In this document: positions 16,102-24,516 of the stretch, piece after piece
Numbering within the stretch: the first letter of the stretch is position 1
How the letters are laid out: each line of letters opens with the position of its first letter
Assembly (NCBI GenBank): GCA_937975585.1
Contig: CALJUC010000034.1
Location: forward strand, 1 to 31,175
Direction: 5' to 3'
DNA from: an uncultured Moraxella sp.
GTDB taxonomy: Bacteria > Pseudomonadota > Gammaproteobacteria > Pseudomonadales > Moraxellaceae
Length of the DNA: 31,175 nucleotides
Notes under the pieces: model-generated
Databases searched by the model: none
Told to the model about the DNA's origin: nothing
Seen by the model: the letters and a program-made list of their open reading frames with translations, nothing else
Made by a program: the position numbers and the translations under genes

Positions 16102-17802
16102 ATGAACGAAACAAGCTCACAACCAAGCACACCTACATCGATTGAACATTGCTTTGACGTAGTCATTGTCGGTAGTGGTGGTGCTGGCTTGACCTTGGCG
16201 TTGTCACTACCCTCACATCTATCGATTGCCGTATTGGCCAAAGATAAATTGACCGAAGCAAGTACCTTTTATGCGCAAGGTGGTGTTGCAGCCGTCCTAT
16301 CGGATGATGACTCTGTTGATGAGCATGTTAGTGATACCTTAATCGCGGGCGCTGGCCTTTGTCATGAAGACGCGGTACGCTTTACGGTGGAGAATAGCCG
16401 TGCGGCAGTCGAGTTTTTGTTAAAGCAAGGGGTGAAATTTACCCTGGATGAAAACGAAACCTTGCACCTAACCCGTGAGGGCGGTCATACCAAACGCCGC
16501 ATTATCCATGCAGCCGATGCCACCGGTGTTGCGATTTCAACCACGCTGGTTGAGCGCGTGAAGCAATGTCCAAACGTCAAGTTATTCGAGTATGTCGCAG
16601 CCATTGACGTGATTACCACTAATAAACTTGCCAAACACAACTATGCCCCGATTACAGAAGCCAATCGTGCGGTTGGTTTGTATGCGCTTGATTTAAGCAC
16701 CAACCAAGTCATGACCTTTGCCGCCCCATTTATCGCCTTGGCATGTGGTGGCGCGTCTAAGGCCTATTTATACACCTCAAATCCAGATATCGCGACCGGT
16801 GATGGTATCGCGATGGCATGGCGCGCAGGTTGCCGTGTGGCCAATATGGAATTTAACCAATTCCACCCGACTTGTCTTTACCACCCAGAAGCGCGTTCGT
16901 TTTTGATTACCGAAGCGATGCGCGGTGAAGGTGCTTATTTGCGCTTGCCACCCAGCAAGGAACACCCTGAGGGTGAGCGCTTTATGCTACGCTTCGATGA
17001 ACGTGGAGAGTTAGCACCGCGTGATATCGTGGCACGTACCATTGACTTTGAAATGAAACGTTTAGGCATCCGCCATGTGTGGCTAGACATCACTCACAAA
17101 GACCCAGCATTTATCAAAGGTCATTTCCCAATGCTGTATGAGCGTTTGCTTGAATTGGGTATTGATATGACGGTGGATAAAATCCCTGTGGTACCAGCCG
17201 CCCATTACACCTGCGGTGGCGTGATGGTCAATCAAAATGCCCAAACCGATGTATTCAACCTTTATGCCTTGGGTGAGACCTCATTTACTGGTCTACACGG
17301 TGCCAATCGTATGGCGAGTAACTCACTGCTTGAGTGCTTTGTCTACGGTATGAGTGCGGCTAAGCATATTACGGCTGCCTTTGAAGAACAACGCGTACCT
17401 GAAGTACCCGCCTTACCGGCTTGGGATAGTCAAGACACCACCGACCCTGATGACGAAGTGGTTGTCCTACAAAACTGGGATGAAGTCCGTCAAGCCATGT
17501 GGCATTACGTGGGTATTGTACGCACAGATAAACGCTTACACCGCGCCCTGCGTCGTATCACGATGTTAAATCAAGAAATCAATGAATACTATGCCAACTT
17601 TGTAGTAAGCAAAAACTTAATCGAGCTTCGTAACTTGTTGTTGGTCTCTGAGCTTATCGTACGCTGTGCCTTGCGTCGTCATGAGTCACGCGGCTTACAC
17701 TATAGCAACGACTTCCCACAAATGCTACCCGTCGCGGCGGATGTGATTTTAACCCCATCCCTACCGTCACCACTGGCCGAAGCATTGCCAGAAAGTCCCT
17801 AA
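16102..17802 (+). CDS. nadB: L-aspartate oxidase
   Basis: NadB oxidises aspartate to iminoaspartate with FAD, the first step of de novo NAD synthesis. The 566-residue protein (540 in E. coli) has the FAD-binding GSGGAG at residues 24-29 after a short extra N-terminus, then STFYAQGGVAAVL, the substrate region EFNQFHPTCLYHPEARSFL, TEAMRGEGAYLR, RDIVARTID, and HYTCGGVMVNQ followed by LYALGETSFTGLHGANRMAS. The conserved ESRGLHYSNDFP block is near the C-terminus. AGGA lies seven bases before the ATG. A succinate dehydrogenase flavoprotein is excluded by the NadB-type motifs and the lack of SDH partners. A strong terminator follows. Confidence 0.96.
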   Translation: MNETSSQPSTPTSIEHCFDVVIVGSGGAGLTLALSLPSHLSIAVLAKDKLTEASTFYAQGGVAAVLSDDDSVDEHVSDTLIAGAGLCHEDAVRFTVENSRAAVEFLLKQGVKFTLDENETLHLTREGGHTKRRIIHAADATGVAISTTLVERVKQCPNVKLFEYVAAIDVITTNKLAKHNYAPITEANRAVGLYALDLSTNQVMTFAAPFIALACGGASKAYLYTSNPDIATGDGIAMAWRAGCRVANMEFNQFHPTCLYHPEARSFLITEAMRGEGAYLRLPPSKEHPEGERFMLRFDERGELAPRDIVARTIDFEMKRLGIRHVWLDITHKDPAFIKGHFPMLYERLLELGIDMTVDKIPVVPAAHYTCGGVMVNQNAQTDVFNLYALGETSFTGLHGANRMASNSLLECFVYGMSAAKHITAAFEEQRVPEVPALPAWDSQDTTDPDDEVVVLQNWDEVRQAMWHYVGIVRTDKRLHRALRRITMLNQEINEYYANFVVSKNLIELRNLLLVSELIVRCALRRHESRGLHYSNDFPQMLPVAADVILTPSLPSPLAEALPESP

Positions 17803-17822
17803 TACATCAGTATTGAACGTAC

Positions 17823-17860
17823 AAAAAGACCAACGCGGTTAAAGCCGGTTGGTCTTTTTT
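17823..17860. terminator. Bidirectional terminator between nadB and tmk
   Basis: AAAAAGACCAAC (17823-17834) pairs with GTTGGTCTTTTT (17848-17859), extended inside by CGG/CCG with one bulged G. T tracts on both strands fit the convergent genes on either side. Confidence 0.9.
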
Positions 17861-17879
17861 ATTTAAAACCATTGCATAG

Positions 17880-18512
17880 TTAAGGGGCTAACTGTGCTAG
17901 TACTCGAGCCAAGACGGCATCGATATCGCCACTGGCATCAATCCGTTTGACGCGTTCAGGCTGCTGCTGTGCCTGATAAGCAAAGCCTTGGTGTACCCGC
18001 TCAAAAAACGCAATCTGTTCTTGCTCAAAGCGATCCAGTTTACCGCGATTTTTGGCACGAGCCATACCTTCTAAGACTGGTAAATCTAACCAAATCGTGA
18101 CATCCGGCAATGTCGGTACAAAGTTATCGACCAATAACGCAATCTGTGCCAAGGCTTGGCTATTGCCCTGATTACGGCCAAAGCCCTGATAGGCAACCGT
18201 TGAATCAATAAATCGATCGCACAACACCCATTGCCCTTGTGCCAGTGCCGGCTGAATCACAGTGGCGATATGGTCAGCCCGTGCCGCAAACATCAGTAGC
18301 AACTCGCTAGCATCACTCATGATAGTCGCTGGGTCTAACAATAGCCCACGTAAGGTTTCCGCAAATGGGCTACCACCCGGTTCACGGGTTTGCACAAAGT
18401 CGATCTGCTGCTCGCGTAAGTAATTAGCAACTTCATTGATAACCGTGGTCTTACCCACACCTTCTGTGCCCTCAAAGCTGATAAATTTAGGTTTATTCAT
18501 AATCTGGCTCAT
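17880..18512 (-). CDS. tmk: Thymidylate kinase
   Basis: Tmk phosphorylates dTMP to dTDP. The 210-residue protein has the P-loop EGTEGVGKTT (about residues 14-23), the dTMP-contacting REPGGSPFAE, the DR motif in CDRFIDSTVAYQGFGR, and a lid region RAKNRGKLDRFEQEQ. The ATG at 18512 has AGGA ten bases upstream; an ATG four codons later is also possible. It follows pabC and mltG as in E. coli, but holB is not next: nadB is convergent instead. A terminator-like hairpin separates it from mltG. Confidence 0.96.
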   Translation of the reverse strand: MSQIMNKPKFISFEGTEGVGKTTVINEVANYLREQQIDFVQTREPGGSPFAETLRGLLLDPATIMSDASELLLMFAARADHIATVIQPALAQGQWVLCDRFIDSTVAYQGFGRNQGNSQALAQIALLVDNFVPTLPDVTIWLDLPVLEGMARAKNRGKLDRFEQEQIAFFERVHQGFAYQAQQQPERVKRIDASGDIDAVLARVLAQLAP

Positions 18513-18545
18513 AGTTAATCTATCCTAAGCAAATTGGGCAACAGT

Positions 18546-18572
18546 GAAAAGGCCGACGTGTTATGTCGGCCT
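18546..18572 (-). terminator. Hairpin with short T run between mltG and tmk
   Basis: A 10-bp stem (18550-18559 with 18563-18572, one G-T pair, three-base loop) is followed on the - strand by four T (A at 18547-18550). It could end or attenuate transcription after mltG; tmk would then depend on read-through or its own promoter. Confidence 0.6.
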
Positions 18573-18602
18573 ATCGCTAATTCTTGAGATAACACCCACG
18601 CC

Positions 18603-19823
18603 TTACTTGGCTTGTGCGCGTTTTTCACGCAAGGTGCGTAAGTAGTCTTGTACCGCTTGGTTGTGGTCAGCCAAATTGCTGGTAAATTTGTGACCGCCGT
18701 TGCCGGTTGCCACAAAATATAGCGAATCGGTGTTATTAGGGTGTAATGCAGCCTTAATCGAATCCGCACTTGGCAACGCAATCGGGGTCGGTGGTAGACC
18801 ATCGATTTGGTAGGTATTATATGGGGTTGGCTCTAGCAAATCAGACTTACGAATGTTGCCATCGTAACGCTCGCCCATACCATAGATCACGGTTGGGTCA
18901 GTTTGCAAACGCATATTTTTCTTTAAGCGATTCACAAACACACCTGCCACTTCGCCACGCTCGCTTGCTACACTGGTTTCTTTTTCGACAATCGAGGCCA
19001 TAATTAGCGCCTCATACGGCGTGGTATACGGCAAACCCACTTGTCGATTGTTCCAGTTTTCCATCAAGGTATCATATTGACGTTTAAACAAATCGGTTAA
19101 GACTTTTTTGTCACTGGTCCCTTCGTTGAAATAATAGGTATCTGGCGCAAACCAGCCTTCTAAGTTGCCATTTGGTGTATAGGCGTCTGGGATTGACAAC
19201 CCTAACTTCGCTGCATCGACACGCGTACCATCAATGACATCGTTTTTGATGCCTTTATTGGCAGAGAGATGGGCATATAAGTCTTTGGCGGTTTTGCCCT
19301 CAATGATTTGGACTTTAACAAAGGCAACTTTTTCACCTTGTTGTAACACCGACAGCAACTGCGCAAAGCTTGGGTTGGCCGGAATTTGATAAACACCTGA
19401 ATGTAGCGGGGTTTTAATACGGGTCTTAACGTATAATTTAGCCAACGGTGCAACGAACATTTTTTGCTTTTTATCCCATTCGTCAATAAGGCCATAATAC
19501 GTTTGGCCTTTTTCGACGGTCATCATTTTCTTAGGTTGTTCGATGGTCGAGTATAACGTGTTGTAAAAGGCAAATACTAACCACCCTAATACTAATACGA
19601 TAAATCCAATAATGGCCAAACCACGATATTTTTTTGGCGATTTTTGGCGACCAGTGACCTTGTCACTAAAGTTACGTTGGGAGCGATTCATTAAGCTGGT
19701 ATCCGTGGCACTATCGATGGGACTTTGGTTATTATTATTTTGGTTATTGCTATTGTCGGTGTTACTGGTATTTTGGTTTAATTGATTGGGCTGTTGCGGC
19801 TTATCGCTCATAGCTGTCTTCAT
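18603..19823 (-). CDS. mltG: Endolytic murein transglycosylase MltG
   Basis: MltG (YceG) cuts nascent glycan strands at the inner membrane and is thought to set glycan length. The 406-residue protein has a low-complexity cytoplasmic N-terminus rich in Asn and Gln (about residues 9-33), one membrane segment at about 67-92, a LysM-like part and the catalytic domain with Glu280 in ASIVEKET, then TDPTVIYG and TPYNTYQIDGLPPTPIALPS. The N-terminal tail is longer than in E. coli (340 residues in all). Neither the ATG at 19823 nor the one at 19811 has a clear binding site. Second-to-last gene of a lipoprotein - pabC - mltG - tmk run. Confidence 0.95.
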   Translation of the reverse strand: MKTAMSDKPQQPNQLNQNTSNTDNSNNQNNNNQSPIDSATDTSLMNRSQRNFSDKVTGRQKSPKKYRGLAIIGFIVLVLGWLVFAFYNTLYSTIEQPKKMMTVEKGQTYYGLIDEWDKKQKMFVAPLAKLYVKTRIKTPLHSGVYQIPANPSFAQLLSVLQQGEKVAFVKVQIIEGKTAKDLYAHLSANKGIKNDVIDGTRVDAAKLGLSIPDAYTPNGNLEGWFAPDTYYFNEGTSDKKVLTDLFKRQYDTLMENWNNRQVGLPYTTPYEALIMASIVEKETSVASERGEVAGVFVNRLKKNMRLQTDPTVIYGMGERYDGNIRKSDLLEPTPYNTYQIDGLPPTPIALPSADSIKAALHPNNTDSLYFVATGNGGHKFTSNLADHNQAVQDYLRTLREKRAQAK

Positions 19824-19932
19824 TGGTGATGTTGATAGCGGAAATTTAACAATTTATTGTCAAAATAGCAACCCGTTTTGTTATCAGCCCTTTATCATCT
19901 TCGATTATTGTTTAATCTAACGCTTAGCATAC

Positions 19933-20787
19933 CTAATCATCAAGAGGCAGTTCAATCGGTATTGGGTAAGCAAGCGTTAATGATCGATAATCGGACGATG
20001 TGGTGTATAGCCGCGCAATCGGGACTAGTCCGCGCACCGCATTACAAAACACCAAGCTGGTTAACTCGCTGATATCATCTTGTGTCAATACTCTTTCAGC
20101 AATCGGTTGTCCGCATTGGGCGCACTGGTCGATTACCACTTGGCGCATCACGCCTGCCACACCTGACTGCGTCAACGGTGGCGTAAACCATTGCCCATCT
20201 TGTAAGCGATAGAATAGATTACAAAACGTCCCCTCAACCCACTCACCTAAGACATTTTGTACTAGCCCCTCAAACAGGTTATCAATTTGCGCTTGGCAAC
20301 TTAGTAGCTCGGCACTGGCTAATGCCTTGTCTTGCGCATTGAGTAGCTTTAAGCCCGCTAGCGGTTTGGGTAAACAGGCAATTTGCTGACGCAGCATAAC
20401 GGCATAGGCTGGTGGTTGACAATACACTTGATTGGCTTGTTTGGCAAAAGACTGGGGCATAGGCGTGCTACTTAGCCATACATGCGCATCCCCATTAACA
20501 AAACCATAGCCACGGTTTTGTTGACGCGCGCGACATACTACTAGCTTTAACATTCCTTGTTGAATCGCGTTGGCCTGTTGCTGTAAAGCCGTCAATGCCG
20601 CCGGTATATCCACCGTAAGCTGTAACGCTTGGCAGCTTTTACGAATACGTGCCGCATGATAATCAAGCCAATTGACTTCCCCATTTACCACGGCGATTGT
20701 GGTAAAAAACCCATCGCCATACGAAATCACCCGTTCATCAATCGCAACATGCTCAATCGGTCGCTGCGTTATCACGTCATACCACAT
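19933..20787 (-). CDS. pabC: Aminodeoxychorismate lyase
   Basis: PabC releases pyruvate from 4-amino-4-deoxychorismate to give p-aminobenzoate for folate. The 284-residue protein has the class IV PLP-aminotransferase fold: ISYGDGFFTT near residue 21, the PLP lysine at about residue 147 in LAGLKLLNAQDKALA, EGTFCNLFYR and TPPLTQSGVAGVMRQ. The usual L-N-R after the lysine reads L-N-A here. AGGA six bases before the ATG supports the start. A D-amino acid or branched-chain aminotransferase of the same fold is possible, but the pabC-mltG-tmk order favours PabC. Another folate gene, folP, lies 6 kb away. Confidence 0.88.
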   Translation of the reverse strand: MWYDVITQRPIEHVAIDERVISYGDGFFTTIAVVNGEVNWLDYHAARIRKSCQALQLTVDIPAALTALQQQANAIQQGMLKLVVCRARQQNRGYGFVNGDAHVWLSSTPMPQSFAKQANQVYCQPPAYAVMLRQQIACLPKPLAGLKLLNAQDKALASAELLSCQAQIDNLFEGLVQNVLGEWVEGTFCNLFYRLQDGQWFTPPLTQSGVAGVMRQVVIDQCAQCGQPIAERVLTQDDISELTSLVFCNAVRGLVPIARLYTTSSDYRSLTLAYPIPIELPLDD

Positions 20788-20795
20788 GCTTTTTC

Positions 20796-21482
20796 CTATT
20801 TTTTTAGTACCAATATACAGCTAAAAAACTCACATTTGGCCATGGCAACACCAACCCCGTTAATGGTTGCATCACGGATGGTCTGTCCCATTAACATGTT
20901 TTCGACCAGTTGCGCACCTTCGCGATTACCTAGCCAACCGCGTGCAAGTTGGTACACATGCCCGGCATAATTAATGCCAAGTTTTTGCTCACGTGCATTG
21001 TCACTGACATTCGAATAATACCAGCCGAATTCGACAAATTTTGGTGAGTCAATGACATCAAAATAAGGCGTGGCCGGATTTGCAAACTGATACTGGGTGG
21101 CCGGATTACTATTAAAATCTAGGCTTTTGGTATCGGTTTTTGGGGCTTTCCCAAGTTGCGCACCAATATGCTGATTAATGGCATTAATATCCTTTAGTGG
21201 TAATTTGGTTACCGTCTGCTGTTGCCATTGGTCAAAGGGATAATTGATTGGTTGCGTACTTGGGTTACTAACGGTCGATGCCGTATGGGTCGCGCTCACA
21301 CTACTTGCCGTATCACTGGTGACGCTTGCATTCGTATTATTGCGTTGGGTCAGCGCGGTGACCTTATCACAGCTTGATAACACCATCGGTAAGATAGATA
21401 ATAGTGCCATACCTAGCATTCTACCGCCACGTCGACGCAGTGGCGCGTGACTGACCCACGGTAAAACGGTTAACTTATTCAT
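20796..21482 (-). CDS. Putative lipoprotein of unknown function upstream of pabC
   Basis: I do not recognise this 228-residue protein. It starts with a long basic region (LRRRGGRM, residues 16-23), then a hydrophobic stretch and lipobox LSSC, so Cys38 would be lipidated. Asp at +2 is the inner-membrane retention signal of E. coli; the rule differs in Pseudomonas. A Ser/Thr/Asn-rich linker (about 47-77) leads to a compact domain with FVEFGWYYSNVSDNAREQK and GHVYQLARGWLGNREGAQL and ending CEFFSCILVLKK. GGAA seven bases before the ATG supports the start, though an internal ATG at residue 22 would give a more usual signal peptide. Only eight bases separate it from pabC, so they are probably co-transcribed. 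Confidence 0.65.
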   Translation of the reverse strand: MNKLTVLPWVSHAPLRRRGGRMLGMALLSILPMVLSSCDKVTALTQRNNTNASVTSDTASSVSATHTASTVSNPSTQPINYPFDQWQQQTVTKLPLKDINAINQHIGAQLGKAPKTDTKSLDFNSNPATQYQFANPATPYFDVIDSPKFVEFGWYYSNVSDNAREQKLGINYAGHVYQLARGWLGNREGAQLVENMLMGQTIRDATINGVGVAMAKCEFFSCILVLKK

Positions 21483-21669
21483 CTATCTATTCCAACTGTT
21501 CTAGTATTTGCGGATTGGTTTTTTAATTTTGCTATATGACCAACTATTGTAACGAATAAATGTTACCCAACTCAAAACCTTATTTGTATAAACTTAACGC
21601 TGGTTTACTTTTTTGCTGAGCACTTAGGCAGTTATACCAGTAAACATACTGATTTGACTAAATTTGCCT

Positions 21670-21675
21670 TATAAT
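21670..21675 (+). promoter_or_regulatory. Candidate aroE promoter -10 box
   Basis: A perfect TATAAT lies about 30 bases before the aroE start. The -35 position at 17 bp (TACTGA) is weak. A TTGACT at 21654-21659 is too close (10 bp) to pair with it. Confidence 0.5.
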
Positions 21676-21706
21676 AGCGTTTTTACCATTCTCTAGGATG
21701 TGCGCT

Positions 21707-22522
21707 GTGTCTTATCATTGTATCGTGATCGGCAACCCAATTGTCCATAGTAAATCCCCTGAGTTACACCAAGCGTTTGCTCAGCAAACTGGCGTTGATT
21801 TGGTGTACCAACGTCAACTGTGCCCCAATGATGACGCCAGTTTTACCGCAGTGGTTGAAGCATTTTTTGCCGGTGGCGGTACAGGCGCTAATGTCACAGT
21901 ACCTTTTAAAGAAATGGCATTTGCGCTTTGCCAAACACATGGAAACCTGTCTGATTACGCACAAGGTGCCGGAGCGGTCAATACACTGGCGATTCAAGAC
22001 GGCAAGTTATATGGCGATAACACGGATGGCCGTGGCTTGGTCAATCACATGCGCCAACTTGGTTGGAAATTAGAGGGTCAACGTGTCTTGATTCTAGGTG
22101 CCGGTGGTGCCAGTCGCGGGACATTGCTACCGATGCTAGAATCTGGCGTGAGCGCGATTCATATTGCCAACCGTACCGCCAATAAGGCTCAAGCGCTATT
22201 AGACACCTTGCCTGTCAGTGACTTGCCACTTAGCGCGTCAAGCCTAGACGATATCCCAGACGCGCATTATGATATTGTGATTAATGCGACTTCGATTGGG
22301 TTATCAGGTGAGGCGTTACCGTTTCGCCGTGATTTAACCGCGACTTACGCGTATGACATGATGTACGGCAAACCCTCAGCGTTTTTGGACTTTTTTAATC
22401 AGCAAGGTGCGACCACGAGTGATGGATTGGGTATGTTGATTCACCAAGGTGCGTTAAGCTTTGCCTTATGGACAGACCAAGCGGTCGACTTGGTCAACCT
22501 TGGCAATCCCTTTACCGCATAA
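21707..22522 (+). CDS. aroE: Shikimate dehydrogenase (NADP+)
   Basis: AroE reduces 3-dehydroshikimate to shikimate with NADPH in aromatic synthesis. I prefer the GTG at 21707 (271 residues; E. coli 272) because AGGA lies eight bases upstream; an in-frame ATG at 21698 overlaps that AGGA and would add three residues. Visible features: IGNPIVHSKSPELHQAF (shikimate binding), NVTVPFKE with the catalytic Lys, GAVNTL, GDNTDGRG, the NADP-binding GAGGASRG then ANRT, INATSIGL, YDMMYGKP and GLGMLIHQGALSFALW. Divergent from the lipoprotein-pabC unit. Confidence 0.96.
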   Translation: MSYHCIVIGNPIVHSKSPELHQAFAQQTGVDLVYQRQLCPNDDASFTAVVEAFFAGGGTGANVTVPFKEMAFALCQTHGNLSDYAQGAGAVNTLAIQDGKLYGDNTDGRGLVNHMRQLGWKLEGQRVLILGAGGASRGTLLPMLESGVSAIHIANRTANKAQALLDTLPVSDLPLSASSLDDIPDAHYDIVINATSIGLSGEALPFRRDLTATYAYDMMYGKPSAFLDFFNQQGATTSDGLGMLIHQGALSFALWTDQAVDLVNLGNPFTA

Positions 22523-22553
22523 AGCAGAGCAAAACTGAGTGAAATTAGGAATT

Positions 22554-22586
22554 AAAAAAAGCGTAGATACCTGACTACGCTTTTTT
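22554..22586. terminator. Bidirectional terminator between aroE and the transporter gene
   Basis: GCGTAG (22561-22566) pairs with CTACGC (22575-22580), flanked by seven A on the left and six T on the right. It fits the ends of the two convergent genes. Confidence 0.88.
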
Positions 22587-22615
22587 ATTAGACACTTATG
22601 AACAACTACTAGTAA

Positions 22616-24208
22616 TTAGTAGTAGCCTAACAACTTCCACCACACGAGACCAACCACTAGCCATAACAGTGAGTTCACGATACTCATGACAAAGCCGGCT
22701 TTCCACCATTCACCCAATGTGGCAAAGCCAGAACTGAAAATCACGGGCGCTGTACCTGTCGCATAATGGGTCAAACTCATCATAATATTACCGGCTGATG
22801 CCAAAATCAGTGCATACAGTAGCGGTGGCGCACCCAACGCCAGACCCACCCCATAAAATGCGGCAAACATTGCGGTGATGTGTGCCGTGGTACTGGCAAA
22901 GAAGTAATGGGTGTACAGATAGACCAAGGTTAAAATCGCACACGCACCGACCCAACCAATGCCCAAATGACCAATACCGGTTTGGATATTGGTGGCAAAC
23001 CATTTGATTAGGCCCAATTTATCCAAAAACGTTGCCATCATTACCAACGCACCAAACCATACAATCGTATCCCATGCTGATTTTTGCTTCAGCACATCAT
23101 CCCACGTTAGCACGCCTGAGAGTAATAGCAAGCTTAAACCAATCAATGCCGCTGTGGTCGCATCGACACTAAAGGCCTCACCCAAAATCATCGCTGGTAT
23201 ATTCGCCCACAATATCAACATCAGCGCAAAAACACCCAACATGATTTTTTCATCTTTGTGAATTGGGCCTAACGCTTTTAGATTTTCTTTGGCAAATTCA
23301 GGTGCGTTCGGTGTGGTTTTGATTTCAGGTGGATACAGCTTATAAATCACCAACGGCATCACTAACAGACACACCACACCGGGGACAAACATCGCTACCG
23401 CCCACGTTGTCCAGCTTAAATGAATTTGTTGACCGGTTAATTTACCCACGAGTTCAACGACCAATGGATTGGGTGCTGTTGCTGTGATAAACATGCCCGA
23501 GGTAATGGGGTTAGCATTAAAGTTCACTAAGGACAAATAACGACCCACACGGTTTTGGGTATTGTTCTCGACATCCGACCCTAAAGAGTGCGAAATCGCC
23601 TTCATAATCGGGTGAATAATACCACCGCCGCGCGCGGTATTTGATGGGGTAATCGGTGCTAAGACCAGTTCTGCCAACACGAACGAATAGCCGATGCCCA
23701 AAGTCTTTTTACCAAATATCGAGATAAAATAATAACCAATACGCTTACCCAACCCTGTCTTGGTCAACCCATACGAAATCATGACCGCAATACCAATCAG
23801 CCAAATTAGCGTACTCGATAAACTCGATAAGGCATCTTTGACTGCGACTGCCGGCTTATCACTGGTCACGCCTGTCAAAGCAACGACTGCCATAGACAGC
23901 ATGGCTAACGCACCAATTGGCATCGCTTTACCAATAATTGCCGCAATTGTACCGATAAATATCGCTAGCAAATGCCAAGCTTCTGGCTTAACGCCTTCGG
24001 GTACGGGAATCACAAACCAAATAATCAGTGTCAATGCCACGGCAATCGCCATCGGAATTGGCGCAAAGCCTAATCCTGTACTGCGATGTTCATCCGGCAC
24101 AGGCATCGTTGTAATGGGTAATGGCGTTGTCTTAGGTGCTTCAGTTATCTTGGATGGTTTAGTTGGTGGTGTGGATGGTGGAGAATTGGGCTTATCAGGT
24201 AATGACAT
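22616..24208 (-). CDS. DASS-family anion/dicarboxylate transporter
   Basis: A 530-residue secondary transporter of the divalent anion:sodium symporter (DASS, CitT/2-oxoglutarate-malate translocator) type. I chose ATG 24208 because GGAGG lies six bases upstream; an ATG at 24235 would add nine residues. The N-terminus is an unusual Pro/Thr/Ser-rich stretch of about 45 residues before the first membrane segment. Family signatures are the first Ser-Asn-Thr motif in APITPSNTARGGGIIHPI and a second substrate-site region, TTAHITAMFAAF with SLTHYATGTAPV. About 12 to 14 hydrophobic segments are seen. The SNTARGGGI and GTAPV patterns point to the bacterial CitT/TtdT/plastidic DiT branch, so citrate, 2-oxoglutarate, malate or tartrate are likely classes of substrate, but I cannot choose one. 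Confidence 0.88.
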   Translation of the reverse strand: MSLPDKPNSPPSTPPTKPSKITEAPKTTPLPITTMPVPDEHRSTGLGFAPIPMAIAVALTLIIWFVIPVPEGVKPEAWHLLAIFIGTIAAIIGKAMPIGALAMLSMAVVALTGVTSDKPAVAVKDALSSLSSTLIWLIGIAVMISYGLTKTGLGKRIGYYFISIFGKKTLGIGYSFVLAELVLAPITPSNTARGGGIIHPIMKAISHSLGSDVENNTQNRVGRYLSLVNFNANPITSGMFITATAPNPLVVELVGKLTGQQIHLSWTTWAVAMFVPGVVCLLVMPLVIYKLYPPEIKTTPNAPEFAKENLKALGPIHKDEKIMLGVFALMLILWANIPAMILGEAFSVDATTAALIGLSLLLLSGVLTWDDVLKQKSAWDTIVWFGALVMMATFLDKLGLIKWFATNIQTGIGHLGIGWVGACAILTLVYLYTHYFFASTTAHITAMFAAFYGVGLALGAPPLLYALILASAGNIMMSLTHYATGTAPVIFSSGFATLGEWWKAGFVMSIVNSLLWLVVGLVWWKLLGYY

Positions 24209-24420
24209 GGGGTACCTCCATCGTTCAATAAACAAAAAAATCTTACCGATATAACTGGCTATTTATTAGTAAATTTTTCTATTAATTATTTTTTATTAAG
24301 TTAAACTTTATTTTTATACTTAAAAATTAAACTAAAATACCACAAAAATCATTAGCGTTTTTGTACAATCCGATAATTTATCCAGTTATATACAAAAATT
24401 TGGTAGCTAAAAATTCATTA
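24209..24420. other. Very AT-rich leader of the transporter gene
   Basis: This is the upstream side of the transporter and is markedly AT-rich, especially 24260-24360. It holds a perfect 10-bp inverted repeat, ATATAACTGG (24249-24258) and CCAGTTATAT (24382-24391), 123 bp apart, and two TTAAACT copies (24301-24307, 24327-24333). No open frame or clear promoter is seen by eye. Confidence 0.5.
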
Positions 24421-24423
24421 GGC

Positions 24424-24468
24424 ATAAAAAAACCAGCCCAAAATCCGTATCAGATAGTTGGGCTGGTT
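24424..24468 (-). terminator. Intrinsic terminator after the YidB-like gene
   Basis: AACCAGCCCAA (24431-24441) pairs with TTGGGCTGGTT (24458-24468); on the - strand the stem is followed by a run of T (A at 24426-24432). It lies about 50 bp after the stop at 24517. Confidence 0.85.
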
Positions 24469-24516
24469 GTATCATAGTGCGCGTTTAAGACAAACAGCTA
24501 AGACAATAACAAATGA

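Noticed and set aside
15888..16241. Open frame of 117 codons on the - strand across the nadB start
   Set aside because: It overlaps the nadB promoter and N-terminus, has no similarity I recognise, and is unlike neighbouring genes in composition.
20000..20212. Open frame on the + strand within pabC
   Set aside because: Antisense shadow of pabC with no features of its own.
23760..24254. Open frame of 164 codons on the + strand inside the transporter gene
   Set aside because: It is antisense to a gene with clear family motifs and a strong ribosome binding site; its own sequence is the low-complexity shadow of membrane-segment codons.
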